Part shown: positions 1-8,817 of the stretch, in pieces
Layout of the letters: each line of letters begins with the position of its first letter
Position numbering within the stretch: position 1 is the first letter of the stretch
Assembly (NCBI GenBank): GCA_023412005.1
Contig: JAEYOE010000007.1
Span: forward strand, 3,530-67,529
From: Bacillota bacterium
GTDB lineage: Bacteria; Bacillota; Clostridia; Christensenellales; SZUA-584
Direction of reading: 5' to 3'
DNA length: 64,000 nt
Made by a program: the position numbers and the translations under genes
The notes under the pieces: generated by a model
The model's input: only the letters and a program-made list of their open reading frames with translations
What the model was told of the DNA's origin: nothing
Database searches by the model: none

Positions 1-947
1 TAGCCCGTCGCTTTAGACGCGAGCGCGGAAGACCGGCTCACGCGCGGATTCACCTCTATCACCACGTAATCATACGTATCGGGGTTTAATGCGTACTGCA
101 CATTGCATCCGCCCTTAATTTTCAGCGCGCGGATGATCTTGATGGACGCACTGCGCAGCATCTGGTATTCCTTATCCGAAAGCGTCTGCGACGGCGCAAC
201 CACAATGCTGTCGCCCGTGTGAATGCCTACCGGATCGATGTTTTCCATGTTGCAGACCACGATACAGTTATCCTTCGCGTCGCGCATCACTTCGTATTCA
301 ATTTCTTTATAACCGGCAACGCTCTGCTCAAGCAGCACCTGCCCGATCATCGAGAAGCTCAGACCCGTCGCCGTGATGTTCTTAAGTTCGTCAAGGTTGT
401 TCGCAATGCCGCCGCCCGTGCCGCCGAGCGTGTAAGCCGGACGGATGATGACAGGATACCCGTTGTCTTGCGCAAAAACAACGGCCTCATCGATCGAGCA
501 CGCAATCACGCTGCGCGCCACCTTCTCGCCGATGCTTTCCATCGTTGCTTTAAACAGCTCGCGGTCTTCGGCGAGCTTGATGGATTGGAGCGAGGTGCCG
601 AGCAGCTCAATCCCGAGTTCGTCGAGTATGCCGCTGTCAGCCAGCTCCACGGCCATGTTAAGCCCCGTTTGCCCGCCCAAGGTGGCGATGATGCCCTGCG
701 GGCGCTCCTGCCGCAATATATTGCTGACCGTTTCAAGCGTAATGGGCTCGATATACACACGGTCAGCCATCTCCTCGTCCGTCATGATGGTGGCCGGATT
801 CGAGTTGATCAGCACCACTTCGTAGCTTTCCTCGCGCAGCGCCTTACAGGCCTGTGTGCCCGAGTAGTCAAACTCAGCCGCCTGGCCGATCACGATCGGG
901 CCGGAGCCGATCACGAGTATTTTTTTAAGATCATCTCTTTTGGGCAT
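1..947 (-). CDS. carB: Carbamoyl-phosphate synthase large subunit, N-terminal part (runs off the window)
   Basis: The first 315 codons are visible; the family is about 1070 residues, so the rest lies beyond base 1. The start is the ATG at 945-947, preceded by a good ribosome site (GGAGG, reverse of 954-958). The N-terminus reads KKILVIGSGPIVIGQAAEFD, the CarB signature, followed by NSNPATIMTD and the first ATP-grasp domain. The enzyme makes carbamoyl phosphate from bicarbonate, ammonia (from CarA) and 2 ATP for arginine and pyrimidines. It follows argC-argB-argD on the same strand after a 200-base gap that holds a repeat. CarA, usually just before carB, is not present here. Confidence 0.97.
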   Translation of the reverse strand, partial: MPKRDDLKKILVIGSGPIVIGQAAEFDYSGTQACKALREESYEVVLINSNPATIMTDEEMADRVYIEPITLETVSNILRQERPQGIIATLGGQTGLNMAVELADSGILDELGIELLGTSLQSIKLAEDRELFKATMESIGEKVARSVIACSIDEAVVFAQDNGYPVIIRPAYTLGGTGGGIANNLDELKNITATGLSFSMIGQVLLEQSVAGYKEIEYEVMRDAKDNCIVVCNMENIDPVGIHTGDSIVVAPSQTLSDKEYQMLRSASIKIIRALKIKGGCNVQYALNPDTYDYVVIEVNPRVSRSSALASKATG

Positions 948-994
948 GCAAATCCTCCGAGATATTTATGCAGCATTGTGAATACTTCCACTTG

Positions 995-1086
995 TCATTG
1001 CTATGGAAAGCAACTCATTCGGTCATCCAGTCCACTTCGTAGTGAGAAGCGAAGCGACGACTACGTCAGTGGAAAGAATGACCGCT
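995..1086 (+). repeat. MITE-like repeat, family 1 copy A
   Basis: This lies in the argD-carB gap. It starts TCATTGCTATGGAAAGC, then has GGTCATCCAGTCCACT and a near-complementary end TCAGTGGAAAGAATGACC, so the core can fold into a hairpin. Closely related copies lie at 26115-26209 (opposite orientation), 34238-34313 and, more diverged, 7488-7551. No coding capacity is seen. Confidence 0.75.
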
Positions 1087-1149
1087 AACCTATCTTATCG
1101 TTTTACGTTCACTCAAAATGACACTAACAACTTTGTCAGCAGCCTGAGA

Positions 1150-2340
1150 TTATGCAAGCAATTTTTTCAGTGTGCCGATGAGGCTGTCAATATGCTCTTT
1201 TTGTATCACATACGGCGGCAGAAACCGCAGCACATTCACGCCTGCCGTCGCCGTAACAAAGCCTTCGCTTAAAAGCTTCTTTTTCATGTCCAATGCCGAA
1301 ACGCAAGTATCCAAATCGATCCCGAGCATCAGGCCGTTCCCCCGCACCTCTTTGATGACAGGGCAGGTGTCTTTAAGCGCCGCTAGCCGGTCTTTAAAAT
1401 AAGCGCCCGTCTGTTTGACATGCTGCAAAATATCCGTATCGAGCAGCTTGTTCGTCACGTAATAGGCGGCCGCGCAGGCAAGATAATTGCCGCCGAAGGT
1501 GGAGCCATGATCCCCCGCCGCAAATGCGTTGGCCGCTTTGCCGCGCGCGAGAAACGCACCAATCGGCACGCCCGCACCCAGTGATTTGGCGAGCACCACG
1601 ATATCAGGAATCGCGCCGAGCGCCGGAGACGCGAGCAGTTCACCCGTACGCCCCATGCCCGTTTGTATTTCATCCGCAATCATCAGCGCGCCGTGCTTGT
1701 CACATACCCGCCGCACCGCTTTGTAATACTCACTCGTCATCGGTATCACACCGCCCTCGCCTATGATGGGCTCTATCAGCACCGCGGCGGTTTTCTCGCT
1801 CACAGCCGCTTCGAGCGCGGCAATGTCATTCGGCGGTACATGCGTAAAGCTTGGCATCAGCGGCTCATACGGAATATGGAATTTTTCTTGTCCTGTCGCG
1901 GCCAGCGTCGCAAGCGTGCGCCCGTGGAAACTCCCCTGCATGGTGACCACTTCCGCGCGCGGGTTCTCTGCGGCAAAATGATACTTGCGTGCAAGCTTCA
2001 ACGCCCCCTCAATCGCTTCCGCGCCGCTGTTCCCAAGAAAGATATTGTCGTACCCCGTGGCTTCGCAGAGCCTTTGAGCCAGCTTCGCCTGTGTCTCGTT
2101 ATAAAAGTAATTGCTTGTGTGAATCAGGCTGTTTACGGTATCGCAGAGCGCTTTTTTCAGCCCGTTATCCGAATAGCCAAAGCAATTCACCGCAATGCCT
2201 GAAAGAAAATCAGTGTAGCGCTTGCCGTCGTTGTCAATCAGATAAACTTCTTCGCCCTTTACGAAGCTGACAGGAAGCCGTTTTCCGAAAACGGGGCTGT
2301 AGTATTTTTGATCGAGTTTTGCCATATCATCGACATTCAT
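1150..2340 (-). CDS. argD: Acetylornithine aminotransferase
   Basis: A class III PLP-dependent aminotransferase of 396 residues, the usual length. It transfers an amino group from glutamate to N-acetylglutamate semialdehyde in arginine synthesis and may also act on succinyl-diaminopimelate. Visible motifs are GNSGAEAIEGALKLAR near residue 103, GSFHGRT near 136, the cofactor-binding DEIQTGMGRTG near 223, and the Schiff-base lysine K252 in LAKSLGAGVPIGAF. It follows argB by 6 bases in the argCBD operon. ArgD is favoured over ornithine or GABA aminotransferase mainly by operon context. Confidence 0.95.
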   Translation of the reverse strand: MNVDDMAKLDQKYYSPVFGKRLPVSFVKGEEVYLIDNDGKRYTDFLSGIAVNCFGYSDNGLKKALCDTVNSLIHTSNYFYNETQAKLAQRLCEATGYDNIFLGNSGAEAIEGALKLARKYHFAAENPRAEVVTMQGSFHGRTLATLAATGQEKFHIPYEPLMPSFTHVPPNDIAALEAAVSEKTAAVLIEPIIGEGGVIPMTSEYYKAVRRVCDKHGALMIADEIQTGMGRTGELLASPALGAIPDIVVLAKSLGAGVPIGAFLARGKAANAFAAGDHGSTFGGNYLACAAAYYVTNKLLDTDILQHVKQTGAYFKDRLAALKDTCPVIKEVRGNGLMLGIDLDTCVSALDMKKKLLSEGFVTATAGVNVLRFLPPYVIQKEHIDSLIGTLKKLLA

Positions 2341-2346
2341 ATCTTG

Positions 2347-3210
2347 TTACTCCCTTACCATTGTACCGATGCCGGTATCTGTGAAGATTTCGAGCAGTAT
2401 CGGGTGCGGAATCGTTCCGTTCAGAATATGCGTGCGTTTCACGCCGCTTTTGATTGCTTTGATGCAGCCTTCAACCTTTGGCAGCATGCCGCCCGATATT
2501 ACGCCCTTGTTAATATAGCCGTAAATCTCATCGATGGAGATTTCGTATACAAGTGTTGACGGATCGTTAGGAACACTGCGGATACCATCAATGTCCGTTA
2601 AGAACATCAGCTTTTCCGCGCACAAGGCCGCGGCGATTTCGCCCGCCACCGTGTCCGCATTGATGTTGAAGCTCTCGCCGTTCTCACCCACGCCAATGGG
2701 TGCGATAACCGGAATATATTCATCCATCGCGAGCGTGTTTAATAGCTTCGTGTTGATCTCGGTGATTTTGCCCACGTGCCCGAGGTCATACCCGTCGTCA
2801 CCGAGCATCTTCTCGGCCTTAATCAGCATCGCGTCTTTGCCGCAAAGGCCGATGGCCTTCGCGCCCGCGATACCGAGGTGCGAAACGATATCTTTGTTGA
2901 TCTTGCCCATCAGCACCATCTGCACAACATCCATCGTCTGCGAATCCGTCACACGAAGGCCGTTATGAAACACGGGCTCGATTTCATAGAGCTTGAGCAT
3001 TTTGTTAATGTCGCCGCCGCCGCCGTGCACCACAATCGGGTTCATGCCGACGTATTTTAACAGCGTGATGTCCTGCATAATTTTCTCGGACAGCTCCGCC
3101 GAGAGCATCGCCGCGCCGCCGTATTTAATGACGACCGTTTTGCCCGAAAGCCGCCGGATATACGGCAGCGCCTCAATCAGTATATTGGCTTTTTCAAATA
3201 ATTTATCCAT
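2347..3210 (-). CDS. argB: Acetylglutamate kinase
   Basis: Amino-acid kinase family; phosphorylates N-acetylglutamate, the second committed step of arginine synthesis and the usual point of arginine feedback. The motifs KYGGAAM and VHGGGGDI, and the C-terminal SGGMLPKVEGCI, are typical. I place the start at the ATG of MDKLFEKANIL (3208-3210), one base after the argC stop. The frame continues upstream to a TTG at 3228 that would overlap argC and add six residues not usual in ArgB. The protein is then 287 residues. Tight spacing on both sides indicates co-translation with argC and argD. Confidence 0.95.
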   Translation of the reverse strand: MDKLFEKANILIEALPYIRRLSGKTVVIKYGGAAMLSAELSEKIMQDITLLKYVGMNPIVVHGGGGDINKMLKLYEIEPVFHNGLRVTDSQTMDVVQMVLMGKINKDIVSHLGIAGAKAIGLCGKDAMLIKAEKMLGDDGYDLGHVGKITEINTKLLNTLAMDEYIPVIAPIGVGENGESFNINADTVAGEIAAALCAEKLMFLTDIDGIRSVPNDPSTLVYEISIDEIYGYINKGVISGGMLPKVEGCIKAIKSGVKRTHILNGTIPHPILLEIFTDTGIGTMVRE

Positions 3211-3211
3211 A

Positions 3212-4243
3212 TTATAAATACCATCCAATCTCGCTTAATCCTTCACGTTCGTTAAAGCCGCACATAATGTTCGTGTTTTGAACGGCCTGCCCCGCCGCAC
3301 CTTTGATTAGGTTATCAAGGCACGATACAACCACCAGACGCCCCGCGCGTTTATCGAGCACAAAGCCGAGCCCTAAATTATTGCTGCCGTTCACATGCTT
3401 GATTTCGGGCAGTGAGTTTTCGTAAATTTTAACGAACGGCTCATCCTTATACATCATATATGCGTCCGTAATGTCCGCTTCGGTGATTCCGGTTTTGGGC
3501 GTTGAGTAAATCGTGGAGATGATGCCGCGCTTTATGGGCACGAGATGCGGCGTGAACGACAGCACCACCGTTTCGCCCGCCGCCAGCGACAACTCCTGCT
3601 CGATTTCGGAGGTATGGCGGTGCGTCGCGATGCCGTACGCCTTCACGGATTCGTCCACTTCGCAAAACGCGTTGGGCAGTTTCTCGCTGCGTCCCGCACC
3701 GCTTACACCGGATTTCGCGTCAATGATGATGCCCTTAGGGTCAATCACGCCGGATTTAAGCAGCGGATATAACGCGAGAATTGCGCAGGTGGTGTAGCAG
3801 CCGGGGTTGCCGATCAACCTGGCTTTCGCTATCCGCTCGCGGTATATTTCAGAAAGGCCGTATACGCTTTGTGCAAGCAGCTCCTTCGCGCCATGCGGTA
3901 TTTTGTACCACGCTTCGTATACGCTGACATCGTTGTATCGAAAATCTCCCGACAGATCAATCACGCGCGCGCCGCCCTTCAGCAGCACAGCAGCCGCTTC
4001 GGCCGATGTGCCGTGCGGCAGGCATGTAAACACGATATCGCTGTCGTGAGATAATGCTTCCAAATCAATATCGTCGAGAATGATATCGCAGCCGGTGAAG
4101 CTCGGATAAACCGCGCTTAATTTTTGCCCCGCATAGCTTTTCGACGCGGCATGCACAATCGCAACCCCTTTGTGAGATAAAAGCAGCCGCATAAGCTCTG
4201 CACCTGCATACCCTGTGGCACCGACAACGCTGACTTTGACCAC
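3212..4243 (-). CDS. argC: N-acetyl-gamma-glutamyl-phosphate reductase
   Basis: A 343-residue NADPH-dependent reductase acting after ArgB. The Rossmann start VGATGYAGAELMRLL and the catalytic-cysteine motif GNPGCYTT (C149) are clear. The start codon is GTG at 4241-4243, eight bases after AAGGAGG; an out-of-frame ATG lies between. It is first in the operon argC-argB-argD(-carB). A promoter with an ArgR-like palindrome lies 30-60 bases upstream. argJ, often second in this operon in bacilli and clostridia, is instead at 48743-49936. Confidence 0.96.
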   Translation of the reverse strand: MVKVSVVGATGYAGAELMRLLLSHKGVAIVHAASKSYAGQKLSAVYPSFTGCDIILDDIDLEALSHDSDIVFTCLPHGTSAEAAAVLLKGGARVIDLSGDFRYNDVSVYEAWYKIPHGAKELLAQSVYGLSEIYRERIAKARLIGNPGCYTTCAILALYPLLKSGVIDPKGIIIDAKSGVSGAGRSEKLPNAFCEVDESVKAYGIATHRHTSEIEQELSLAAGETVVLSFTPHLVPIKRGIISTIYSTPKTGITEADITDAYMMYKDEPFVKIYENSLPEIKHVNGSNNLGLGFVLDKRAGRLVVVSCLDNLIKGAAGQAVQNTNIMCGFNEREGLSEIGWYL

Positions 4244-4271
4244 TTCATTTGCCTCCTTATTTTAACTATTT

Positions 4272-4303
4272 ATAAATATACATTAAAATGCATAAAAATG
4301 CAA
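4272..4303 (-). promoter_or_regulatory. arg operon promoter with ArgR-type operator
   Basis: Read on the minus strand, a -35 TTGCAT (4298-4303), 17-base spacer and -10 TATATT (4275-4280) precede argC. A perfect palindrome TGCATTTTTATGCA (4289-4302) overlaps the -35 and an AT-rich box resembling ARG-box half-sites overlaps the -10. ArgR/AhrC boxes are AT-rich imperfect palindromes of this form in tandem, so repression by arginine is likely. The assignment to ArgR is inference. Confidence 0.6.
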
Positions 4304-4384
4304 CCTCTTTTTTCGGAATAACGAAGCTGCAAAACTGCCAAAATACAATAGAAATCACACGCAAATTAAAGGGGGGCTAACCGC

Positions 4385-5566
4385 ATGAGAAAAGTGATTC
4401 TGTTATTTAGCGTACTGGCCGTGATTGCACTTGGCTGGTTTTTATATTTTAACGAGGGTGAGCCTGTCACCTTGGTCAGCTTATACGAGGTAACAGTCGC
4501 AGATCTATCCAATACGCTTGAGTTCTCAGGAAAAGTAGAGCCCGCAACGATGTACAGCGTCATGAGCGAAACGGGCGGCACCGTCGCGTCGCTTAATGTC
4601 TTAGAAGGCAGCCGCGTTAAAAAGAACGACGTATTGTTTGACCTCGACGCATCGCAGGCCAAAGCACATCTGAAGGAAGCGCAGCTGAAATACAAAGCGA
4701 TCAGCGATTCCGGGACGCATATGGCGATGGCACAGGGCGGCACAGCCGGGCTGGCCGAAGAAAAGGCCAAGCTTGCGCTGGCGCTGTCTCAATCCACCGG
4801 GTACGATTACGATTCTTTTAACAAAGCCTTTGGAACCGATACGGCAGAAGCGATCAGCCAAACCTCAGCATCGCTCGCGCAGAGCCTTTCAGATATTCCG
4901 AATTTGAGTGAGCCGGACATAGCGGATCTCGGCCTTGACAGCCAGCTTGAGCTTGCCGCTCTCGCCGTAGACCGCCTTAATAACCTTGTGAACGGCATGA
5001 CGTACAAAAGCCGCATTTCGGGCACCGTCGTTTCGGTTAATGTGAATGTGGGCGAAGTGCTTTCCCCCGGCATCCCCGCCATGGTGATTGCGGACACCGA
5101 CCACAAGCTGATTTCCGGCTATGTATACGAAAAAGACTTAAATGGCCTCAAAGAGGGTATGGACGTGATGATCAACGGCGGAAGTACGCGCTATAAAGGC
5201 TCCATATCGCATATTGGTGCCGCCGCGACAGACGTGGGAGATGCCTCTTCTTTTGATACGATGACAAAAATCGAAATCACGCCGGACAAGGCTTTTGATA
5301 AAATGATCGGCGCGGTTGTGGATATAAAAATTGTACTCAGCAGCAAAAACGGCGTGCTCAGCATTCCGCTTGACTGCCTGACGGATGACAATTGCGTGTT
5401 TGTTGTGAATGAAGACGGCATTGCGGAAAAACGCACCGTTGTTCTCGGGTTTGAAAATGAATCAAGCGCAGAGGTTATCCGCGGCCTTAGTGCGGGAGAC
5501 CAAATCATCACAACGCCGCAGAACATTAAGGAGGGCCAGCATGTCAGTTATGATCGAGGTGAATGA
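4385..5566 (+). CDS. Membrane fusion (HlyD/MacA-like) subunit of an ABC exporter
   Basis: A 393-residue periplasmic-adaptor-type protein for a Gram-positive exporter. One N-terminal membrane anchor (residues 4-22) is followed by a biotinyl-lipoyl-like half (SETGGTVASLNVLEGSRVKKND), a helical stretch of about 120 residues, the second lipoyl half (SRISGTVVSVNVNVGEVLSPG) and a beta-barrel/MP domain. It is first of three overlapping genes: adaptor, ATPase and FtsX-type permease, the MacAB layout. In Firmicutes such sets export peptides or give resistance to bacteriocins and antibiotics; the substrate here is unknown. The promoter lies back to back with the arg operon. Confidence 0.88.
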   Translation: MRKVILLFSVLAVIALGWFLYFNEGEPVTLVSLYEVTVADLSNTLEFSGKVEPATMYSVMSETGGTVASLNVLEGSRVKKNDVLFDLDASQAKAHLKEAQLKYKAISDSGTHMAMAQGGTAGLAEEKAKLALALSQSTGYDYDSFNKAFGTDTAEAISQTSASLAQSLSDIPNLSEPDIADLGLDSQLELAALAVDRLNNLVNGMTYKSRISGTVVSVNVNVGEVLSPGIPAMVIADTDHKLISGYVYEKDLNGLKEGMDVMINGGSTRYKGSISHIGAAATDVGDASSFDTMTKIEITPDKAFDKMIGAVVDIKIVLSSKNGVLSIPLDCLTDDNCVFVVNEDGIAEKRTVVLGFENESSAEVIRGLSAGDQIITTPQNIKEGQHVSYDRGE

Positions 5567-6227
5567 TCTTTATAAAACCTACGGACGCGGTGAAACGCGC
5601 GTTCATGCGCTGCAGGGTGTCTCATTGAAAATTGCGCAGGGCGGGTTTCTCGCCGTCATGGGGCCGTCCGGTTCCGGCAAAACCACGCTGATGAATATCT
5701 TAGGGTGCATCGACAGCCAGACAAACGGCGACTATATTTTCGCGGGCACAAACGTTAAGCGACTCAGCACACAAAGCAAGGTGTATTTGCGCAACCGCCG
5801 CATCGGCTTTATATTTCAGTCGTTTTATCTGCTGCCGTCGCTGACTGCGCGGCAGAACATTGAGTTGCCCATGGTTTATTCGGGGATACCGCCGAGGGAA
5901 CGGCGCAAAAAATCATCCGAGCTTCTCGAGCTAACAGGGCTTACCAGCCGGGCCGGACATCTGCCAAGCCAGCTCTCGGGCGGCCAGCGGCAGCGCGTGG
6001 CCATTGCACGCGCGCTTGTGAATTCACCGGGCCTGATACTCGCGGATGAGCCGACGGGCAACCTTGACAGCCGCACCGGAGACGACATTATGCGTATGCT
6101 CTGCGATCTTAATATGCAAGGCGCCACCATTGTGCTGATTACACACGAACGCAATATTGCTGCCTTTGCGCACGACATTATCGTTCTCAAAGACGGTTTG
6201 ATCGTTGATGAGGCAGACTGCTCATGA
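5541..6227 (+). CDS. MacB-type ABC transporter ATP-binding protein
   Basis: A 228-residue ATPase of the LolD/MacB family. Walker A is GPSGSGKTT, the signature LSGGQRQR, Walker B LILADEPTGNLD, followed by a switch histidine in LITHERN. The chosen start is the ATG at 5541 preceded by AAGGAGG; the open frame extends further upstream only inside the adaptor gene. It overlaps the adaptor by 26 bases and the permease by 4 bases (ATGA), so the three are translationally coupled. It powers the FtsX-type permease that follows. Confidence 0.95.
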   Translation: MSVMIEVNDLYKTYGRGETRVHALQGVSLKIAQGGFLAVMGPSGSGKTTLMNILGCIDSQTNGDYIFAGTNVKRLSTQSKVYLRNRRIGFIFQSFYLLPSLTARQNIELPMVYSGIPPRERRKKSSELLELTGLTSRAGHLPSQLSGGQRQRVAIARALVNSPGLILADEPTGNLDSRTGDDIMRMLCDLNMQGATIVLITHERNIAAFAHDIIVLKDGLIVDEADCS

Positions 6228-7393
6228 AAATATCGGATTATATCGGCATTGCTGCTCACCAGATTAAGAAAAACAGGCTTCGCACCGCTTTAACCGTGCT
6301 CGGCATTATGATTGGCATCGCATCGATGATCACCGTAATTTCCGTGGGCAATGGCGGCCAGGCGATGATCAACTCGGAGCTGCAGAAATTCGGCATTAAC
6401 AGGGTTTGGTTCTTCCCGAACGACATGCGCGGCCCCAACGATCTGCTGACGTTAAACGACGCCACGATGCTCAATAATGTGTCAGGTGTCAGTGAGGTTG
6501 CGCCCAGCGCCTATCAAAAAACGTATCTTTCTTACAAAGATACAAATATCATATCCGACGTGGTGGGCACAACATCGTCGCTTTTCAACATGGAGCAAAT
6601 GTCGTTTTCTGAAGGACGCGGGCTTTCGGAGAAAGATTTGGATTATGCGCGCCGCGTGGTGGTATTAAGCCAAGGCGCCAAGGAGACTCTTTTTGGCAGC
6701 GCGGATGCGATAGACAAGCAAGTCAGCATCAATGGGCAAAAGTTCACCGTGATTGGTGTGGAAGAAGAGGATCAGTCGATCTATTCCTCATTTTTTTCGG
6801 GAAAGTGCTATATTCCCGTTACAACGTTCACATCGATGTTTTCCAACAACTATATGGATGAGATATCCGTGAGTGTGCATAACACGGACGTGCTGGACAG
6901 CGTAATTGATAACTGCACCAGCCGTCTGCTGAACAAATACGGCGAGGGCAGCATCAAAATCATCAATTTGACACACGAGCTGCAGAACGCGCAGAATATT
7001 CTTGATATATTTAAAACAGTGGTCGGTGCTGTCGCCGCCATCGCGCTCATCGTGGGCGGTATCGGTATCATGAACATTATGCTGGTGACTATCAAGGAAC
7101 GAACACGCGAGATCGGCATCCGCAAGGCGCTCGGTGCGGGCGAACATCATATTCTCGGGCAATTTCTCGCAGAAGCACTGTTCTATGCGATGCTGGGCGG
7201 TTTCCTCGGCCTCGCGCTGGGTATCGGGCTCACAGTGGCGGCATCAGGCGTGCTTGGCATTAAAGCCACGGTTTCGGCATCGGCGGCGGCGCTGAGTGTG
7301 CTGTTCTCCGCGACTGTCGGCATTATATTTGGCCTGATGCCCGCTTACAAAGCCTCCAAGCTTGATCCGGTGGAGGCATTGCGCCACGAGTAA
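6224..7393 (+). CDS. MacB/FtsX-type ABC transporter permease
   Basis: 389 residues with the MacB plan: one membrane helix near residues 20-42, an extracellular MacB_PCD domain of about 220 residues, then three helices of the FtsX domain near 270-385. The motif GGIGIMNIMLVTIKERTREIGIRKALGA is the usual FtsX coupling-helix region. The final residues DPVEALRHE are also family-typical. It completes the exporter begun at 4385 and starts within the stop of the ATPase gene. Confidence 0.95.
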   Translation: MKISDYIGIAAHQIKKNRLRTALTVLGIMIGIASMITVISVGNGGQAMINSELQKFGINRVWFFPNDMRGPNDLLTLNDATMLNNVSGVSEVAPSAYQKTYLSYKDTNIISDVVGTTSSLFNMEQMSFSEGRGLSEKDLDYARRVVVLSQGAKETLFGSADAIDKQVSINGQKFTVIGVEEEDQSIYSSFFSGKCYIPVTTFTSMFSNNYMDEISVSVHNTDVLDSVIDNCTSRLLNKYGEGSIKIINLTHELQNAQNILDIFKTVVGAVAAIALIVGGIGIMNIMLVTIKERTREIGIRKALGAGEHHILGQFLAEALFYAMLGGFLGLALGIGLTVAASGVLGIKATVSASAAALSVLFSATVGIIFGLMPAYKASKLDPVEALRHE

Positions 7394-7487
7394 CCTGTAT
7401 TCATTGTCAATAACTAGCTGTTTGTTCGATCCAATGGAATCGTTATTCACATTTGCGCACCACAATAAACGAATTCTATGGTCAGAT

Positions 7488-7551
7488 GTCATTCTTTCCA
7501 CTGTCGTAGTGAACGAGTGCAGCGAAGTGACTACGCAGTTGACTGGATGAC
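7488..7551 (+). repeat. MITE-like repeat, family 1 copy D (diverged)
   Basis: GTCATTCTTTCCACTG at the left pairs imperfectly with the right end CGCAGTTGACTGGATGAC; the middle carries the GAAGTGACTACG motif shared with other family 1 copies. It sits between two convergent genes. Confidence 0.6.
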
Positions 7552-7578
7552 AATAATAGTTGATCACACATCAATGAC

Positions 7579-7609
7579 ATCAGCACCTTATTTATGATAA
7601 GGCGCTGAT
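7579..7609. terminator. Strong hairpin between convergent genes
   Basis: ATCAGCACCTTAT and ATAAGGCGCTGAT form a 13-pair stem with one G-U pair and a 5-base loop, between the exporter permease and the sortase gene. A uridine run is lacking on either strand, so it may act as a weak bidirectional terminator or a 3'-end stabiliser. Confidence 0.5.
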
Positions 7610-7627
7610 CCGTTTGAAAGCCACGTT

Positions 7628-8503
7628 TTACTTGATAAGCCGTGCATGCACCACAAAACGCGCGTTGTCAAATTCGTAGCTGCATGTGCTTAAGGTGAGC
7701 ACCACATCATCTTCATTCAGCTTCACATCTGTTTTGTAGAGGCTTTTTTCTTGCAGTTTCTCTATAAACGCGAGCCATTCCGTATCGGATGGAAACGATG
7801 TTTCAATATAATAGAAATCCGTTCCGGTCACATAGGCGGAGAATATTTCCCATTCATGATCTTCGTACAGCGTATCAAAACGAATGATTCGGTTGTTATT
7901 AAACGTCTTTTCATCTTCCAATTCTTTTAGCTTGTGAAACATAGAGCCGTTTTTCATGTTGTGCCCATACAGCACATAATGGCCCTGAAGCGGGTAGGCA
8001 TGAAAATCGCACCGATAATCCATGAATATCGCTCCGCTTCTTGATTTGCTGCGGTCGTATCCGTGGGAAAGATAATAATCATTGTTATCCGTTTGTGTGA
8101 CAAGATAGGCGATATTAAGCCCATCGATGGAGATGCGCCCGATGATATCCGGATTGTCCTTCAGCACCGCCGCAAAGCAGTCTCTCGGAACCGTCGGTGC
8201 CGCAACAGGCGTGGGCTGTTCAAACACCGCCGCAGCGCTTGTTTGAGGCGCGGTATCTTCAGGCACCTGCAAGGTTTGCTGATAAAGCGTATCAGCCAGC
8301 GTCAGCTGCATCTGATCACCCACCTGAGAAATCAGCGACGGCAGTATGCCGTAAACGCAGACGAGAAACAGCGCAACCCCCAGTGCGACCACACTGAGGA
8401 CGACCACCAGCTTGGTGGTCCTTTCGCTTTTGCCGCGCACTTTCTCCCGAATAATAGCGGACAGATGGGAAAGCTCTTTCGGAAATACAATTGATTTTTT
8501 CAT
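7628..8503 (-). CDS. Class B sortase
   Basis: A membrane-anchored transpeptidase that joins surface proteins to peptidoglycan or pili. The start ATG at 8501-8503 follows AAGGAG by 7 bases, giving 291 residues; upstream in-frame ATGs lack a ribosome site. A membrane helix spans about residues 32-55, then a linker rich in Ala, Pro and Thr, then the sortase domain. The catalytic triad is visible: His in LYGHNMKNG (about residue 181), Cys in LTLSTCSYEF (about 274) and Arg in NARFVVHAR (about 282). The sequence fits class B (SrtB) clostridial sortases. No protein with an obvious sorting signal is seen in the window, so its substrates lie elsewhere. Confidence 0.92.
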   Translation of the reverse strand: MKKSIVFPKELSHLSAIIREKVRGKSERTTKLVVVLSVVALGVALFLVCVYGILPSLISQVGDQMQLTLADTLYQQTLQVPEDTAPQTSAAAVFEQPTPVAAPTVPRDCFAAVLKDNPDIIGRISIDGLNIAYLVTQTDNNDYYLSHGYDRSKSRSGAIFMDYRCDFHAYPLQGHYVLYGHNMKNGSMFHKLKELEDEKTFNNNRIIRFDTLYEDHEWEIFSAYVTGTDFYYIETSFPSDTEWLAFIEKLQEKSLYKTDVKLNEDDVVLTLSTCSYEFDNARFVVHARLIK

Positions 8504-8817
8504 TTGCATGCTCCTTGGCGGCATTGAACGTATCAACGCCATAAAATCCTCAAAAATGACTATATATGCTTTTGGAGCATGGTCTTAATTCTTCGCCAAT
8601 AATAGTGCCGAGCGGCGAAAACTTCTCATTTGGCGATGGATTCTGACAGAAGTGGTCGTGTGACGGGGCATTTAGACAGCGATCGTTATGATTCGCAGCA
8701 AAAAAGCGCCGTGAATTTTCATTCCGTGCGCTGTTCTTTGATTTTCGGACATGATTTACTTTTTTCGGCGTCTTTCTGGATTCTCAGATTCTTCGTGCCT
8801 GCGCTTACTCAGAATCT
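8504..8817. other. 314-base gap, no gene recognised
   Basis: It must hold the sortase promoter (reverse strand; a TATATA lies near 8560) and the 3' region of the GNAT gene. One open frame of 63 codons (8630-8821, plus) has no ribosome site and no family resemblance, so it is not called. A short stem (TTCGCC with GGCGAA near 8595-8620) is visible. Confidence 0.5.

Noticed and set aside
219..1088. 289-codon open frame on the plus strand
   Set aside because: Antisense to carB, whose N-terminal motifs are unambiguous.
3211..3228. Upstream TTG start for argB
   Set aside because: The ATG at 3208-3210 matches the usual ArgB N-terminus; the TTG form would overlap argC by 17 bases.
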